Of a DNA stretch of 64,000 nt, positions 10,825 through 25,879 are shown piece after piece. The position numbers and the translations under genes are program-made. Source of the DNA: Homarus americanus (taxonomy: Eukaryota; Arthropoda; Malacostraca; Decapoda; Nephropidae); assembly GCF_018991925.1 (NCBI RefSeq), contig NW_024744357.1, positions 3,557,658-3,621,657 on the forward strand, given 5' to 3'. The notes below the pieces were generated by a model. That model had not been told where the DNA came from and searched no databases. It was given only the letters and a program-made list of their open reading frames with translations. How positions within the stretch are numbered: the stretch's first letter is position 1; each line of letters begins with the position of its first letter.

Positions 10825-12012
10825 GAGGAATTCTAGAATGATAAATTTGTTGTTCAAAAGTCTGGTCATGTGTTCAGCCTGATTGCGCTAGACCATAACC
10901 GTGAGTAGGAAAATTAAGCTATCAAAGGCGATGGCTGTGCCGTGGGCCTCACAGAGAACCCATCAGCTCTTAGATGGTGGATGATTGCTGGTCCAGAAGT
11001 GGCTGGGGGTGTGAAGGAATTTGAATCAAGTTACCTGTATTCAAGGAATTATGATATTCGCCACCATGAACAGGTGCCGTCAGTTCACAAGTCCATTGCC
11101 AAGGATGTGAAGTGCCTTGTAATGCTAATGGAGGAAATTGGCAACCCATTCAAAGAGGAGTCAGCAGAATTGTACAACATAACCACAAAAGTAATCATAC
11201 CTTCATCATCAGTGGATTCAGTGAACAACGCTCAACACCAAAGCCAATCACAAGATGAAGCATTTGTAGAGTGACTGGCCCCATGGACTGACACTATTAA
11301 AATAAACAACGTGTCATTGTTCAATACCATCGTGGCGCCACAGCCTCCAGAAGTACTCTTACCCCAGCCTTGTAGCCCTGAGGGTTGATTGTAATTTATT
11401 TGCTAGACTTTACATCGCCTGTCAAGCAAGAGATGTTAATCATGAGGAGTTTGTCAGCTGTGAAAATCATGCATATCCTCCCTCTGTCTCATCCAGTGGT
11501 CAACTACACACTAGTCATAAATCTGATATTCTTCCGTGAATCAAAACAGTCCCATCCTCTCTAACAGGTTTTGATACTGCGTCAGCAAAGCCCAGCATTG
11601 CCCAATCAACCTGACGATGTCACAGAAGAAGAAATGAAGGCCATTAAAAGATTTGTGGTTCTTCTCTACAGCCGCACTTTACACCATGGCAAAGTTAATC
11701 AACCTAAACAGACATTGTTTGACCAGGAAAAGAGCCTGATAGAGAATACACCACCAACACAGGCCGCCCTCCGCCAGCAAGTGGGAAGAGCAGCTTATCA
11801 AGCTGGCCACGTTTGGGGACAAACACTGGAAGCAAAGCAAAATTTGCCAAAGCCAGAAGACTGTAGTTGTTAACCCTCATCTAAAGATAGCCACCTCTGT
11901 GAACAACATTACCAGAAACATGTGTCTCTTGTCAGCAACTTATTAGGTGTGGATGCAAGAAAGGATGTCGATAGAGAGGCTTTCTGTGTATGTGTGCAGG
12001 AACATGTCATAG
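10825..12012 (+). pseudogene. broken copy of a multicopy invertebrate protein with a Cys-rich tail
   Basis: Translated blocks match, from memory, a large unnamed protein family that is multicopy in cnidarians, molluscs and arthropods. Block 1 (10825-11273) includes KFVVQKSG, AIKGDG, AVGLTENPSALRWWM and IGNPF. In-frame stops lie at 10834, 10906 and 10915, and TGA at 11272 ends it. Block 2 (11393-11533, one frame) reads LFARLYIACQARD, then CENHAYPPS. The long centre of the family is missing. Block 3 starts near GFDTASA (about 11567), changes frame, and runs RFVVLLYSRT to AAYQAGHVWGQTLE, ending at 11873. Block 4 (about 11937-12012) is a Cys-rich tail, CGCKKGC, then TAG, then more Cys. This resembles a CXC-type metal-binding tail. 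Function of the family is unknown to me. It could be transposon-borne or a dispersed gene family; no TIRs were found. Confidence 0.65.
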
Positions 12013-12089
12013 AGAGTGAACTGTACGAATGGGCTGGAGATAATTAATGTTAATGAGTGTATTGTATACATGTACTGTAGGTGAGATAA

Positions 12090-12165
12090 GTAGGTGAGAA
12101 CCCCCCTCCCCGGGGGGGCTGCCCCCAAATGATCGGCTGGATCCTCCCTTGGTGGTCTGTTAGAT
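12090..12165. repeat. GGATCC-containing interspersed repeat end, family C copy
   Basis: A G/C palindromic stretch followed by GGCTGGATCCTCCC resembles the ends of repeats at 32515-32540 and 39514-39540. The relation rests on a short match. Confidence 0.35.
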
Positions 12166-12890
12166 ACAGTATGTATAATGTAGAAGTGGGTTTGTTTATA
12201 TTCCATTTCTTATAATTTTCAATGCATGATGTTATTTGTGGAAACAAATAATGTAGCCCCGCCATTGATTCGTAGTCTTATTTCATCCATTTCATTACTG
12301 AATGCTCGACAGTTTAATATAAATATTTCCCATAAGGATGTACTGTACAGTATGTGATGAAAGACATAATAACTCGAGGGCAAAAATCTGGTGTGGTTCC
12401 AATTCTTTTATGAATGAACACATTATAAACTCAATGTCCACCAATATTTGGTACTCTAGAATGTAAAGTTTGAGAATAAAGTTTAAGTATAAAGTTTGAA
12501 AGGAAAGTTTAGGAAAAAAGTTTGTAATAATCCTTTAAATAATTTCAACAAGTCCAATATTTGTGTGGATATGTCGCTGCTGAAATACAATACAGTACTG
12601 TAGTAACACCAAGTTCTGTCTAGCTATTGTCCTTCATATTGTTATGTAGTTATTCTGCTGTTGTTGCTGTTATACTGTTATGGTTTATGGGTTGTTATGA
12701 AGTTATTCTGTGATGCTGTTGTTCTGTTATGTTGTTAAGTGTTCATTGTAGTGTGTAACTGACCTGCCTCCACATTCAACAACAAATAGATTGCAGACAA
12801 TGTTTTGACGTGAGGAAAAGGTAACAATTAGCTTTAGTGTGTAATTTTAATATTGTAATTTATGTTATTAAATTATGTTATTATACAGTA
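12166..12890. other. no gene; short imperfect repeats
   Basis: A small array of AAAGTTTGAGAATA-like units lies at about 12463-12525, and imperfect TGTTATGTAGTTATTCTG units at about 12640-12740. No exon recognised. Confidence 0.45.
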
Positions 12891-12895
12891 ATGAG

Positions 12896-13010
12896 TGTGT
12901 GCGTGTGTGTGTGTGTGTGTGTGTACCCTCCCCAACACACACTACACCCCCACACACACACTACACCCCCCCCACACACACACTACACCCCCCACAGCTC
13001 CATTACCCCC
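12896..13010. repeat. (GT)n and CACACTACACCCC repeats
   Basis: GT units to about 12924, then three or four copies of CACACACACTACACCCC with variable C runs. Confidence 0.85.
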
Positions 13011-15540
13011 ACAACGCGTCTTTTACTGCGCCCTGTGAGTCACCTTACTGAAGACGCCTGGAAGAAGAATGGAAGCGTTGTGTGTGAAGGAACGAGGCTC
13101 AAACTCGAGCTCTGATTACCTTAAAGTTTGCAATTGTGAGCTAAAATATTGCTTGAAAATATAGAAATTTCCAGATAACGTTAAGCTGAAAGATACATTC
13201 CCAAGTAAGAGATTGCATGAGATTATAAATATGAGCTAAGTTTTGCTTGGAAGTAATTGCTAAGAGGTTAAAAAGTGCTTGAACGTTGCAAGCGTGGGAG
13301 ATCAACAGAGGAAATTAGAAATAATAATGATGTGAACAGTTTAAGATTTATTGCGTAGTTAAGAATATTTGATCCTACTTAAAGTGTCAAATTGTACGTG
13401 ATAGATTCCTTTTTTGTTTTCCCATTATACAAGTAAAAGATTTATATTAGATATACTGTTAAGAAATATATACTTAATACGTAATAATTATTTAGTTATA
13501 TGCAGTTATAATATCATGAGAATATTCGAAATCATTAGCTCATGTGATCATTTTTATACTCATAATTATATCATATCTTATAATTATACGTATTAATCGC
13601 CTGATACGGTAACAATTTGGGTTTTTTTATTATATACAAATACATATAATTCCCATGTAACTATACGTATCATTTCTTGGCTTATAATCATATATAAATA
13701 CATATAATTCACACATAATTATACGTAACAATTATACAAGACATATCACACGGCACACATAGGCTTGACGAAAGAGACTGATCCGCAGGTTTCAATAAGA
13801 TAAGGTTTTTAACACACAAAACTTACTTTTAGTTATTATCACCGTAGTTGTCTGGTGTTGATATGACCGAACTAGCAACTGATGCATCCAAAACAAGAAA
13901 TATTTAATTGCAATAAAACAAATAACAACAATTATGACAAATGTAAGAAAAAATCTGCAACAACAAAATCAATAACTACGACAAAAAAAATTACAATGTC
14001 TTCTTCTCAACCTTCATCCTCGTCCTCAGGTTCCATTTAAGTAAGCCAGTTGTCCTGTGTGTCTTCCGTGAGTCTCTCCCAGCTCTCTCTTGCCTCATCT
14101 CCGACGTGGGACGCGGCCTCCCTCCCTGCCTCCGTAAATATGTGGAAGTGTTGATACTGTGTGACACGTGTTCCTACCATTACCAGCGACCTTATTTTAA
14201 AACCTCTTCAATTCACGGGAACGAGTGCAGTACCGGTCGCGCTGCCCCCATGTGTACCGAAGTCTTAGTATACATTAGATGTATCCACACTGCCCCTAAC
14301 CGGTAGTCAAGCCTTTAGGATCCATTTTCAGTTCACAAGACCACAGAGTTCCCCCAGATTGTCTCCTTACAAGGTGTCGCCATCGATGGAGTATTCAATA
14401 TTTTCAAAGGTCCGGTGTTATGCGGAAGTTACCTTGTTTTCTGAACCGAGATTCGTGGTCATCTCTGAGGGCTGGTTGTCACCAGAGTGTGTAGGGCGAT
14501 TATTTGTTCGGGTAGCCATTCTGTATGATGTCCAGACTAGTAATTATAGTCATCATTTGTGTTCCTTCATTATGGCGTTCACTAAACTCGGCTTCGAAGG
14601 ACCCAGTGTTTGTAAACAATGCAGGGAAAGTCCTCGACCCTTTAATCATTTCTTCTCCTACCAGTAGTCCTCCTCACTAAGCTTGTTCTGTTCACACAGG
14701 CTCAGTGTTTTATAGTTATTTATATCCTTTTTTCCGGTATCCTGGTGACTGATGGTCCTGTAGTTCCTGAGCAATATATTCTCCACGACGTCTAGATAAA
14801 CCAGTTTTACTCACCAACCTCATCCTTACTCCTGTACTCCCAGCCATCTGCCGCACGACGGAATCCATCAGCATCAGAAACAGATGGGAGGCAAAACATC
14901 TCCCTGAATAACTCCACTTAGAATAAAAAAACTCTTCAGGAAAATTGTCCATCGACCCCGTCAAGTTTTCATTCGCTTCCTTCATGACCGTCTAATTCTA
15001 AGCTCTAAATTAACACGTTGTTTAGGTAATCCATAACTATTGCGGAGAGACAGATACAAGTAACCATGGACGTACCAGGAGACAGTTAAGTGGAGAGGGA
15101 AACAGGCAGTCATGAACTGTAGTGAGCCCATGCAGCGGGGGCAGCCAGCGTGACACTCTCACTTCCCGCGTACCACCACCACTTGCTACACTCTTTCCCA
15201 CGTTATTACGGGTCTGTTATTCAGCCTTCTGCCCGCCCTAGAGGAGACAGGCTCATTATATCCCTCCATTTTCCAGCTTTCTGCTTCCATCACCTTCCCA
15301 GCATCAGAAAAGGCCGTCATTATATAGCAATTTCACTTTCCATCCTTAACTAATTAGCAATGTTCTTTATACATGGATATCACCCCAGGGCGTAAGTAAC
15401 AGTGTAAGGAATCTATTAAAATACATTATAATTAAGAAAAGATTCAGATTTTTAGTAACCCGAACCAAGATTGCTGGGTCAGACCATGTCCCAGTAATAG
15501 TTTATTGAGACCAAAAAATAAAAATAAATAAATAAAAATC
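13011..15540. other. no gene recognised in 2.5 kb
   Basis: AT-rich to about 14000, then closer to balanced composition. There is one imperfect duplication of about 62 bp at about 13628-13740 (units containing ATACATATAATTC and CTATACGTA). Open frames of 60-102 codons (for example 14359-14667) look like no family I know and lack exon signals. Confidence 0.4.
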
Positions 15541-17372
<1,832 letters not shown>

Positions 17373-18850
17373 GGTAGCTACTCTGATTGATTGATTGAAT
17401 ACCAGGCTGTAATACTTATTTATTTCTTAACTAATTGTCTTCAAAATTTAGTAAGAAAACATTGTGGTCCAGTATGGTCAGTCTTCTTTCAAAGTTTAAG
17501 AGAATGAAGGTCAGTCTACTAAATGACGTATTCTATCCCACAGTTTCGGCGTGTTGGTGTGGGAATTTCTTATGATGTCACCCACACACAACACTAAACT
17601 CATTGACATATACTTATTATTACTATTATGATTACTATTATTACTGCTATTATTATCATTACTTTTATTATTATCATTAGTAAATGGAGTTAGGTAGGAT
17701 GGACGTGGATAGATGGGGTAGGATGGAGGTGGATAGAAGTGGATGGGGTAGGGGAGACCTAATCTATATCTTTGTTTATCGTTTAGTAATTAAGTTCATT
17801 GATTTATTCTCAGTTTAACATTAACTCCCCAGAATAAAGGGTGAAGGAGGTTCATGATGTATTGTTGCGCCGCCTGTGTGTTGCTCTGCCGTAATATAGA
17901 GGCCAAACTGACCTCCACCATAGAGTCGATTGTAAAGGTTGGGAGTCCCGAACACCGTATTGTTATCACTCATTATATCTTGTGGGATCCTCCGTCCCCA
18001 TAATATTACGATATATCAGGTTTTAGGTATTGTTGTATGCTGAGGGAGTCTTTGGCCTTGTTAGTTACGCCTGCTGGTTAACTGTTAACCATGGAGTATA
18101 GTTTCACCTCGGGTTTATTTGAAAGTGAAGATGAATCACACGATGATTGTTAATTATGGATGCTGCATTTGGGCCAGAGTTTCTCGTATCTTGATAACCT
18201 TACGTGGTAGAGTCCTTATTAGTTTATCTCTCTGAGCTCTCAACGGGACATCTTGTGTTCACTCTCTTCTTGGCACTGTGGAGTTCATGAGATCTTCCTT
18301 ACAGTAGAGTTTTGTGCTGCATAAAATATTGTAGTGTTAATGTCAAGGAACTCGGCACCTGAGTCTTCTCTAAATATCCTCAGCTTGAAGACACTTGAGA
18401 GCGACCCCAGTCTGCCTTCTCCAAACTCAGCCGAGGAAGTTCAAGGTGCTACCATAACAATGCATGAGGAGGAAATTCCAGTGTTAAGCTAACTTTTGTT
18501 CTGTGAGAGATGTTAGCTGCTGAGTCACAAGGACCCAGAAATATATCGCATTATAGACAGCGACGCCTCACCCTCTGCTTGAATCCCAGCCGCCATACAG
18601 AAAAGATCAAGTTGCCATTTATGTAACAAGTGCTTTCCGTCACCCAAGGTAATGCACGTTGAAGTATCTTGTCACTGAGTACTGTACATGATAAACGAGA
18701 CGTGAGGTAACAACAATTCTCACCAGGTCCTCCAGCAGGCAGAACTGGACACCACCAGCAGGAGAGATAATTGGATACGAGTATAAATAAGCGACGCCTT
18801 GACTTAAACGACTTCCGGAAACAAGATATTTTTTTCAAGGAGTTACAGTC
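17373..18850. other. no gene; ATT-type and GGAT-type simple repeats
   Basis: Imperfect (ATT)n at about 17612-17678 and GGTAGGATGGA-type units at about 17692-17750. The rest is unique-looking, with no supported exon. Confidence 0.45.
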
Positions 18851-18851
18851 A

Positions 18852-18854
<3 letters not shown>

Positions 18855-18942
<88 letters not shown>
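18855..18942. repeat. (GT)n microsatellite
   Basis: About 43 GT units with one AT interruption at 18896. Confidence 0.95.
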
Positions 18943-19289
18943 ACCTACCTTCACTTCACGCTGACAATTAGTATATGTAGTAAAAATTCCATATAATTTA
19001 AAGGCCACACTCGGAGAGACCACAGGGCCACACTGCCGGGGGCCACAGTGAAGGCAAGACGCCACCTGGAGGAACGTAATGAAACGCTGTATCTGACTGA
19101 CCAATGGGAGAGAAACGGGATGGGGAGTCATAACAAACATGGCGGACCTGAGACATAATTAATACAAAAGCACAATAAAACAGATATACCGGGAAGGGGT
19201 ACGTCCTCTCCTCTCCCCTACCCTCACTCCCTACCCTCCTTCCGTCCCTCCTACCCCCTCCCCTCCCCCTACCCTCCTTGCCACACCTT

Positions 19290-19418
19290 ATACAGGGTAT
19301 AATTTATTGTACCTGATTAGCCGGGTGTCAGGTGTCGCGATCCAATTTCTATTCATGAGTCATTTTGTGGCTTTATTGACAGACTCCTCACTGACGGCAA
19401 CTGTATTGTTCTGGGCAC

Positions 19419-19449
<31 letters not shown>

Positions 19450-19760
19450 GTCTCCCAATATAACTCAAGAACGGGTTCATGGATTTGCACCAAACTTGGT
19501 AGGGCTGATCAGCATGTAACAAGGTCCACACAATAAACTATTGGTGCAAATCGCTACAAAATTGGCCATGTGTTTGTCAGGGTAACGGTTCGAGCAGTGG
19601 TAACACATATTTTTTTTTAGGAGGATAAAGAAAACGATGAAATGAGACATTCGCCAGCGGTGACTATATTAAGTTACAGTAACAGCGTCACTAGTTCGAC
19701 ATTTACCCTGACATGGTAACGTTTCGCTGGCAGGGTTTGCTTTCGCTCGGGTGATTATTA
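19290..19760. repeat. (TGTC)n-associated interspersed repeat
   Basis: A (TGTC)n run at about 19418-19450 is followed by AACTCAAGAACGGGTTC and TTTGCACCAAACTTGG. From memory this combination is a widespread invertebrate microsatellite-linked repeat. Boundaries are uncertain. Confidence 0.4.
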
Positions 19761-19779
19761 ATTGTTGTTGTTCTTGCAG

Positions 19780-20006
19780 CTGGTGTTAGTAGTAGTGGTA
19801 GTAGTTGTGGTAAAGATGGTGGTGGTGGTGGTAGAGGTAATAGTGATGGTGGTGGTCGTGGTAAAGGTGATAGTGGTGGTGGTAGAGGTAATAGTGATGG
19901 TGGTGGTCGTGGTAGAGGTGGTAGTGGTGGTAGTAAAGGTGTTAGTGGTATTAGTGGTAGATGTTGTAGACAAGTGTGTGGTGACTGTCAGGAGGGGCAC
20001 CGCTCA

Positions 20007-20058
<52 letters not shown>
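19780..20058. repeat. GGT/AGT triplet tract and (AC)n
   Basis: Imperfect GGT, AGT and GAT triplets from about 19788 to 19962, then about 24 perfect AC units at 20010-20058. Confidence 0.9.
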
Positions 20059-20059
<1 letters not shown>

Positions 20060-21160
20060 AGGTTGGGTAGTCACAGCCTCACTTAGTTGCAACCTTACCC
20101 GGACGTTGGGTTTTGCTGAGAGTTACAGAATGGACCCTCTTGCGCTCTGTGTGTACTCGAACCCAGTAATAAATTGAACCTCGTCGACGCCTTCAGATGA
20201 AAGTTCCAGTAACGATATTACCTTCCACAGTACCCGTCACCCCCCAGCCAGTTACACCTCAACACCAGAGATTCATGTGTCGGAGAATGACCGCCTGAAC
20301 TAACATCGCGGCCCTGGGAGTTCTTCATGTTAAGTCGATGACCTCACTGTAGGCGCCTTAACCTTGACGAGTTCAGGACAAACCGGTTCCGTAACTAATT
20401 CATCTCATCGCTAGGATATCCATTAATTACCTTCCTAATTTTACTGAAGTTGGGGAGGCTGACTTAGATGAAGTTTATAGAACGTTAATTCAACTATACA
20501 AAAGGAGAGACTGGATGGTGTAGGTTTTGACAAGAGAGAGAGAGAGAGGGTCGACAGGTGATGAGCGCCACCATCACTCCGACCTGTGGAAAAAGTGGAT
20601 GGTTGGTGAGAGTTGAGGCGTGTTGGTGGAGACGAGCCCACACCCTCCATGTAAGACGTGTGGGACGTCCTCCGGGTGCTGTGAAAACAAGTTCACTGCG
20701 TCAGATAAAGTCAACAGGAAGCAAGGATGACCTGATAGTAATGTAGATCAGAAGAGGGAAAAAATACCTGTACAGAAAAAGCTTATCTCGGAAAAAGGCG
20801 GTTATCTTTAAAGAGGATTTATCAGAAGTTAGTTATATAATAAAGTGAAAGGGGAGTTAGGATGATTGTGGGAGACTTGGACAATAGTGAAGCATAACTG
20901 TGGAGGCGGTGACCAACACACAACAAACTTACGTGGGATAATGCCAGCAGTTAAGAGTAAGGCAGTAGGTCAACACATGGACTAACAAATAAATACCAAT
21001 GGAATAAAGTCATTCTGTGTGAAGGTGCGGATGACCCAGGGCGAGGCAGCAGCAGGGGGCACAGAAGGTGTTCTAAAGGTACCTGGCGAGTGTCTGCTTC
21101 CTCCTTCCTAATGAGTGTCAGCACATCTCTACACGGCACCTTAAGTGGATCTGCCCGGAG
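20059..21160. other. no recognised feature
   Basis: Unique-looking sequence with a short (AG)n at 20535-20548. No exon recognised on either strand. Confidence 0.4.
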
Positions 21161-21164
21161 GGAG

Positions 21165-24100
21165 GGTACACAGGGAGGTGGGTACAGGCACGGAGGACAG
21201 GCACAGGGAGGTGGGTACAGGCACAGGGGAGGTGGGTACAGGCACAGGGGAGGTGGGTACAGGCACAGGGAGGTGGGGTACAGGCACAGGGAGGTGGGTA
21301 CAGGCACAGGGGAGGTGGGTACAGGCATAGAGTAGGTGGGTACAGGCACAGGGGAGGTGGGTACAGGCACAGGGGAGGTGGGTACAGGCACAGGGTGGGT
21401 CAGGCGAGTGGTGGGTACAGGCACAGGGGTGGCACGGAGGTGGGTCAAGCACAGGGGTGGTACAGCACAGGGGTGGTCAGGCACAGGGAGGTGGGTACAG
21501 GCACAGGGAGGTGGGCCAGGCACAGGGGTGGGGCACAGGCACAGGGGGTGGGTACAGGCACAGGGGAGGTGGGTACAGGCATAGAGTAGGTGGGTACAGG
21601 CACAGGGAGGTGGGTACAGGCACAGGGGAGGTGGTACAGGCACAGGGAGGTGGGTACAGGCACAGGGGAGGTGGGTACAGGCACAGGGGTGGGTACAGGC
21701 ACAGGGGAGGTGGGGCAGGCACAGGTGAGGGTGGGTACAGGCACAGGGAGGTGGGTACAGGCACAGGGGGGTGGACAGCACAGGAGGTGGGTACAGGCAC
21801 AGGTGAGGTGGGTACAGGCACAGGGAGGTGGGTACAGGCACAGGGGAGGTGGGTACAGGCACAGGGGGTGGGTGCAGACACAGGGGGTGGGTACAGGCAT
21901 AGAGTAGGGTGGGTACAGGCACAGGGAGGTGGGTACAGGCACAGGGAGGTGGGTACAGGCACAGGGAGGGTGGTACAGGCACAGGGGAGGTGGGTACAGG
22001 CACAGGGAGGTGGGTACAGGCATAGAGTAGGTGGGTGCAGGCACAGGGGAGGTGGGTACAGGCACAGGGGAGGTGGTACAGGCACAGGAGGTGGGTACAG
22101 GCACAGGGAGGTGGGTACAGACACAGGGGTGGGGACAGGCAGAGTAGGTGGGTACAGGCACAGGGGAGGTGGGTACAGGCAGAGGGAGGTGGGTACAGGC
22201 ACAGGGAGGTGGGTACAGGCATAGAGTAGGTGGGTACAGGCACAGGAGGTGGGTACAGCACAGAGTGGGTACAGGCACAGGGGAGGTGGGTACAGACACA
22301 GGGGGTCAGGCACAGGGAGGTGGGTACAGACACAGGGGGGTGGGTACAGGCATAGAGTAGGTGGGTACAGGCACAGGGGAGGTGGGTACAGGCACAGGGA
22401 GGTGAGTACAGGCACAGGGGAGGTGGGTACAGGCACAGGAGGTGGGTACAGGCATAGAGTGGGTACAGGCACAGGGGAGGTGGGTACAGGCACAGGGGAG
22501 GTGGGTACAGGCACAGGGGAGGTGGGTACAGGCATAGAGTAGGTGGGTACAGGCACAGGGAGGTGGGTACAGGCACAGGGGAGGTGGCACAGGCAAGTGG
22601 GTGGTACAGGCACAGGGGAGGTGGGTACAGGCATAGAGTAGGTGGGTACAGGCACAGGGGAGGTGGGTACAGGCACAGGGAGGTGGGTACAGGCACAGGG
22701 AGGTGGTACAGGCACAGGGGAGGTGGGACAGGCACAGGGAGGTGGGTACAGGCACAGGGGAGGTGGTACAGGCACAAGGTGAGGTGGTCGGTGGGCTGGC
22801 TGGGAGGTGGGTACAGGCATAGGGTGGGTACAGACTGGGGGTGGGTACAGGCACAGGGAGGTGGGTACAGGCACAGGGGGTGGGTACAGGCACAGGAGGT
22901 GGGTACAGGCACAGGGAGGTGGGTACAGGCACAGGGGGTGGGTACAGGCACAGGGAGGTGGGTACAGGCACAGGGAGGTGGGTACAGGCATAGAGTAGGT
23001 GGGTACAGAGCTGGGGAGGTGGGTACAGCACAGGGGAGGTGGGTACAGGCACAGGGGGTGGGTGCAGGCACAGGAGGTGGTCAGGCACAGGAGGTGGGTA
23101 CAGGCACAGGGAGGTGGGTACAGGCACAGGAGGTGGGCACAGGCATAGAGTAGGTGGGTACAGGCACAGGGAGGTGGGTACAGGCACAGGAGGTGGGTAC
23201 AGGCACAGGGAGGTGGGTACAGCACAGGTGGGTGGGCAGGCACAGGTGGGGTGGTACAGGCATAGAGTAAGTGGGTACAGGCACAGGGGAGGTGGGTACA
23301 GGCACAGGGGAGGTGGGTACAGGCACAGGGAGGTGGGTACAGGCACAGGGGAGGTGGGTACAGGCACAGGGGAGGTGGGTACAGGCACAGGGGTGGGTAC
23401 AGGCACAGGGGAGGTGGTACAGGCACAGGGAGGTGGGTACAGGCACAGGGAGGTGGGTACAGGCACAGGGGAGGTGGGTACAGGCATAGGTAGGTGGGCA
23501 CAGGCATGGGAGGTGGGTACAGGCACAGGGGAGGTGGGTGCAGGCATAAGTGAGGTGGGTACAGGCACATGGGAGGTGGGTACAGACACAGGGGGTGGGT
23601 ACAGGCATAGAGTAGGTGGGCACAGGCACAGGGGAGGTGGGTACAGGCACAGGGAGGTGGGTACAGGCACAGGGGTGGGTACAGGCACAGGGGAGGTGGG
23701 GTACAGGCACAGGGGAGGTGGTACAGGCACAGAGGTGGGTACAGGCACAGGAGGTGGGTACAGGCACAGGGAGGTGGGTACAGGCACAGGGAGGTGGGTA
23801 CAGGCACAGGGAGGTGGGTACAGGCACAGGTGAGGTGGGTGAGCACAGGTGAGTGGGTACAGGCACAGGAGGTGGGTACAGGCACAGGGAGGTGGGTACA
23901 GGCACAGGGTGGGGGTACAGGCACAGGTGAGGTGGGTACAGGCCACAGGGAGGTGGAGGTACAGGCACAGGTGAGGTGGGTACAGGCACAGGTGAGGTGG
24001 GTACAGGCACAGGAGGTGGGTACAGGCACAGGGAGGTGGGTGCACAGGGAGGTGGGTACAGGCACAGAGTGGATACAGGCATAGAGTAGGGGCAGGCACA

Positions 24101-25735
24101 GGGGAGGTGGGTACAGGCACAGGGGAAGTGGGTACAGGCAGGGGGGGTGCAGGCACGGGGAGGTGGGGCAGGCACAGGGGAAGGGGTACAGGCACAGGGG
24201 GGTACAGGCACAGGGGAGGGATACAGGCAGGAGGTGGGCACAGGCACAGGGAGGGGGCAGGCACAGGAGGTGGAGGCATAGAGTAGGTGGGGCAGGCACA
24301 GGGGAGGTGGGGCACAGGCACAGGGAGGTGATACAGCATAGAGTAGGGTACAGGCACAGGGAGGTGGGTACAGGCACAGGGAGGTGGGTACAGGCACAGG
24401 GGGCAGGCATAGAGAGGTGGGGTAGGCACAGGGGCAGGCACGGGGAGGTGGGCAGGCAGGGGAGGTGGGTACAGGCACAGGGAGGGTACAGGCACAGGGG
24501 AGGTGGGTACAGCACAGGGGGGTAAGGCACAGGGGAGGTGGGTACAGGCACAGGGGAGGTGGGTACAGGCACACAGGGAGGTGGGTACAGGCACAGGGGA
24601 GGTGGGTACAGGCACAGGGAGGTGGGGTACAGGCACAGGGGAGGTGTGGGTACAGGCACAGAGTAGGGTGGGTACAGGCACAGGGGAGGGGTACAGGCAC
24701 AGGGGGGTGGGGTACAGGGCACAGGGGAGGTGGGTACAGGCACAGGGGAGGTGGGTACAGGCACAGGGGAGGTGGGGGCATAGAGTAGGTGGGTGCAGGC
24801 ACAGGGGAGGTGGGTACAGGCACAGGGGAGGGGGCAGGCACAGGGGAGGTGGGGTACAGGCACAGGGGAGGTGGGTACAGGCACAGGGAGGTGGGTACAG
24901 GCACAGGAGTGGGTGGGGCAGGAGGGAGGGTGCAGGCACAGGGGTGGGGTACAGGCAGGGGGGTGGGTACAGGCACAGGGGAGGTGGGTACAGGCACAGG
25001 GAGGTGGGTACAGGCACAGGGAGGTGGGTACAGGCACAGGAGGTGGGTACAGGCACAGGGGAGGTGGGGTACAGGCACAGGTGGGCACAGAGTAGGGTGG
25101 GGACAGGCACATGGGAGGTGGGTACAGGCATAGAGTAGGGGGTACAGGCACAGGGGAGGTGGGTACAGGCACAGGGGAGGTGGGTACAGGCACAGGGGAG
25201 GTGGGTACAGGTACAGGGAGGTGGGTACAGGCACAGGGGAGGTGGGTACAGGCACAGGGGAGGTGGGGCAGGCATAGAGTAGGTGGGGCACAGGCATGGG
25301 AGGTGGGGTACAGGCATAGAGTAGGTGGGTACAGGGCACAGGGAGGTGGGTACAGGCATAGAGTAAGGGTACAGGCACAGGGGAGGTGGGTACAGGCATA
25401 GAGTAAGTGGGTACAGGCACAGGGAAGGTGGGTACAGGCATACAGTAGGTGGGTACAGGCACATGGGAGGTGGGGTACAGGCATAGAGTAGGTGGGTGGC
25501 TGCAGGCACAGGGGAGGTGGGTACAGGCACAGGGGAGGTGGGGTACAGGTACAGGGAGGTGGGTACAGGCACAGGGTGAGGTGGGTACAGGCATAGAGTA
25601 AGGGTACAGGCACAGGGGAGGTGGGTACAAGCACAGGGGAGGTGGGTACAGGCGCAGGGGAGGTGGGTACAGGCATACAGTAGGTGGGTACAGGCATACA
25701 GTAGGTTGGTACAGGCATACAGTAGGTGGTTTGCG
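21165..25735. repeat. 4.6-kb minisatellite, 20-21 bp unit, about 220 copies
   Basis: G-rich on the plus strand. The main unit is GGTGGGTACAGGCACAGGGGA, and a second class has CATAGAGTA in place of CACAGGGGA. Both are 21 bp, with a common 20-bp form and scattered deletions. The second class appears about 16 times up to 24.1 kb and about 16 times in the last 1.6 kb. It alternates strictly with the main class near 25273-25483, giving a roughly 42-bp dimer. The three units next to the right edge carry CATACAGTA. Because 21 is a multiple of three, huge minus-strand frames arise (706, 888, 1088 and 1420 codons). They differ in frame, mutually overlap, and encode only Pro/Cys/Leu/Thr/Val/Tyr repeats, so none is called a gene. 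Confidence 0.97.
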
Positions 25736-25879
25736 CCACATGGACAAAACTAGTTAGTGATGGCTATCAGTAGTCTGCTGTAAGTAAACATGATCAACCA
25801 CAAGAGACACACAGCTACCTGACGTGGGAATTTAATAGACATTCACATAACCTTTTTCTTCCTACACAAACAACAACAA

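Noticed and set aside
14359..14667. 102-codon plus-strand frame
   Set aside because: No domain, splice or promoter support.
21090..25401. Many plus-strand frames of 60-264 codons rich in Gly/Thr/Arg/Gln
   Set aside because: Same minisatellite read on the other strand.
21165..25735. CRISPR array
   Set aside because: Repeats are contiguous without unique spacers, and the window is eukaryotic.
20951..25747. Minus-strand open frames of 706, 1420, 1088 and 888 codons
   Set aside because: They lie on the 20-21 bp minisatellite, overlap in different frames, and consist only of translated repeat. The 21-bp period keeps frames open.
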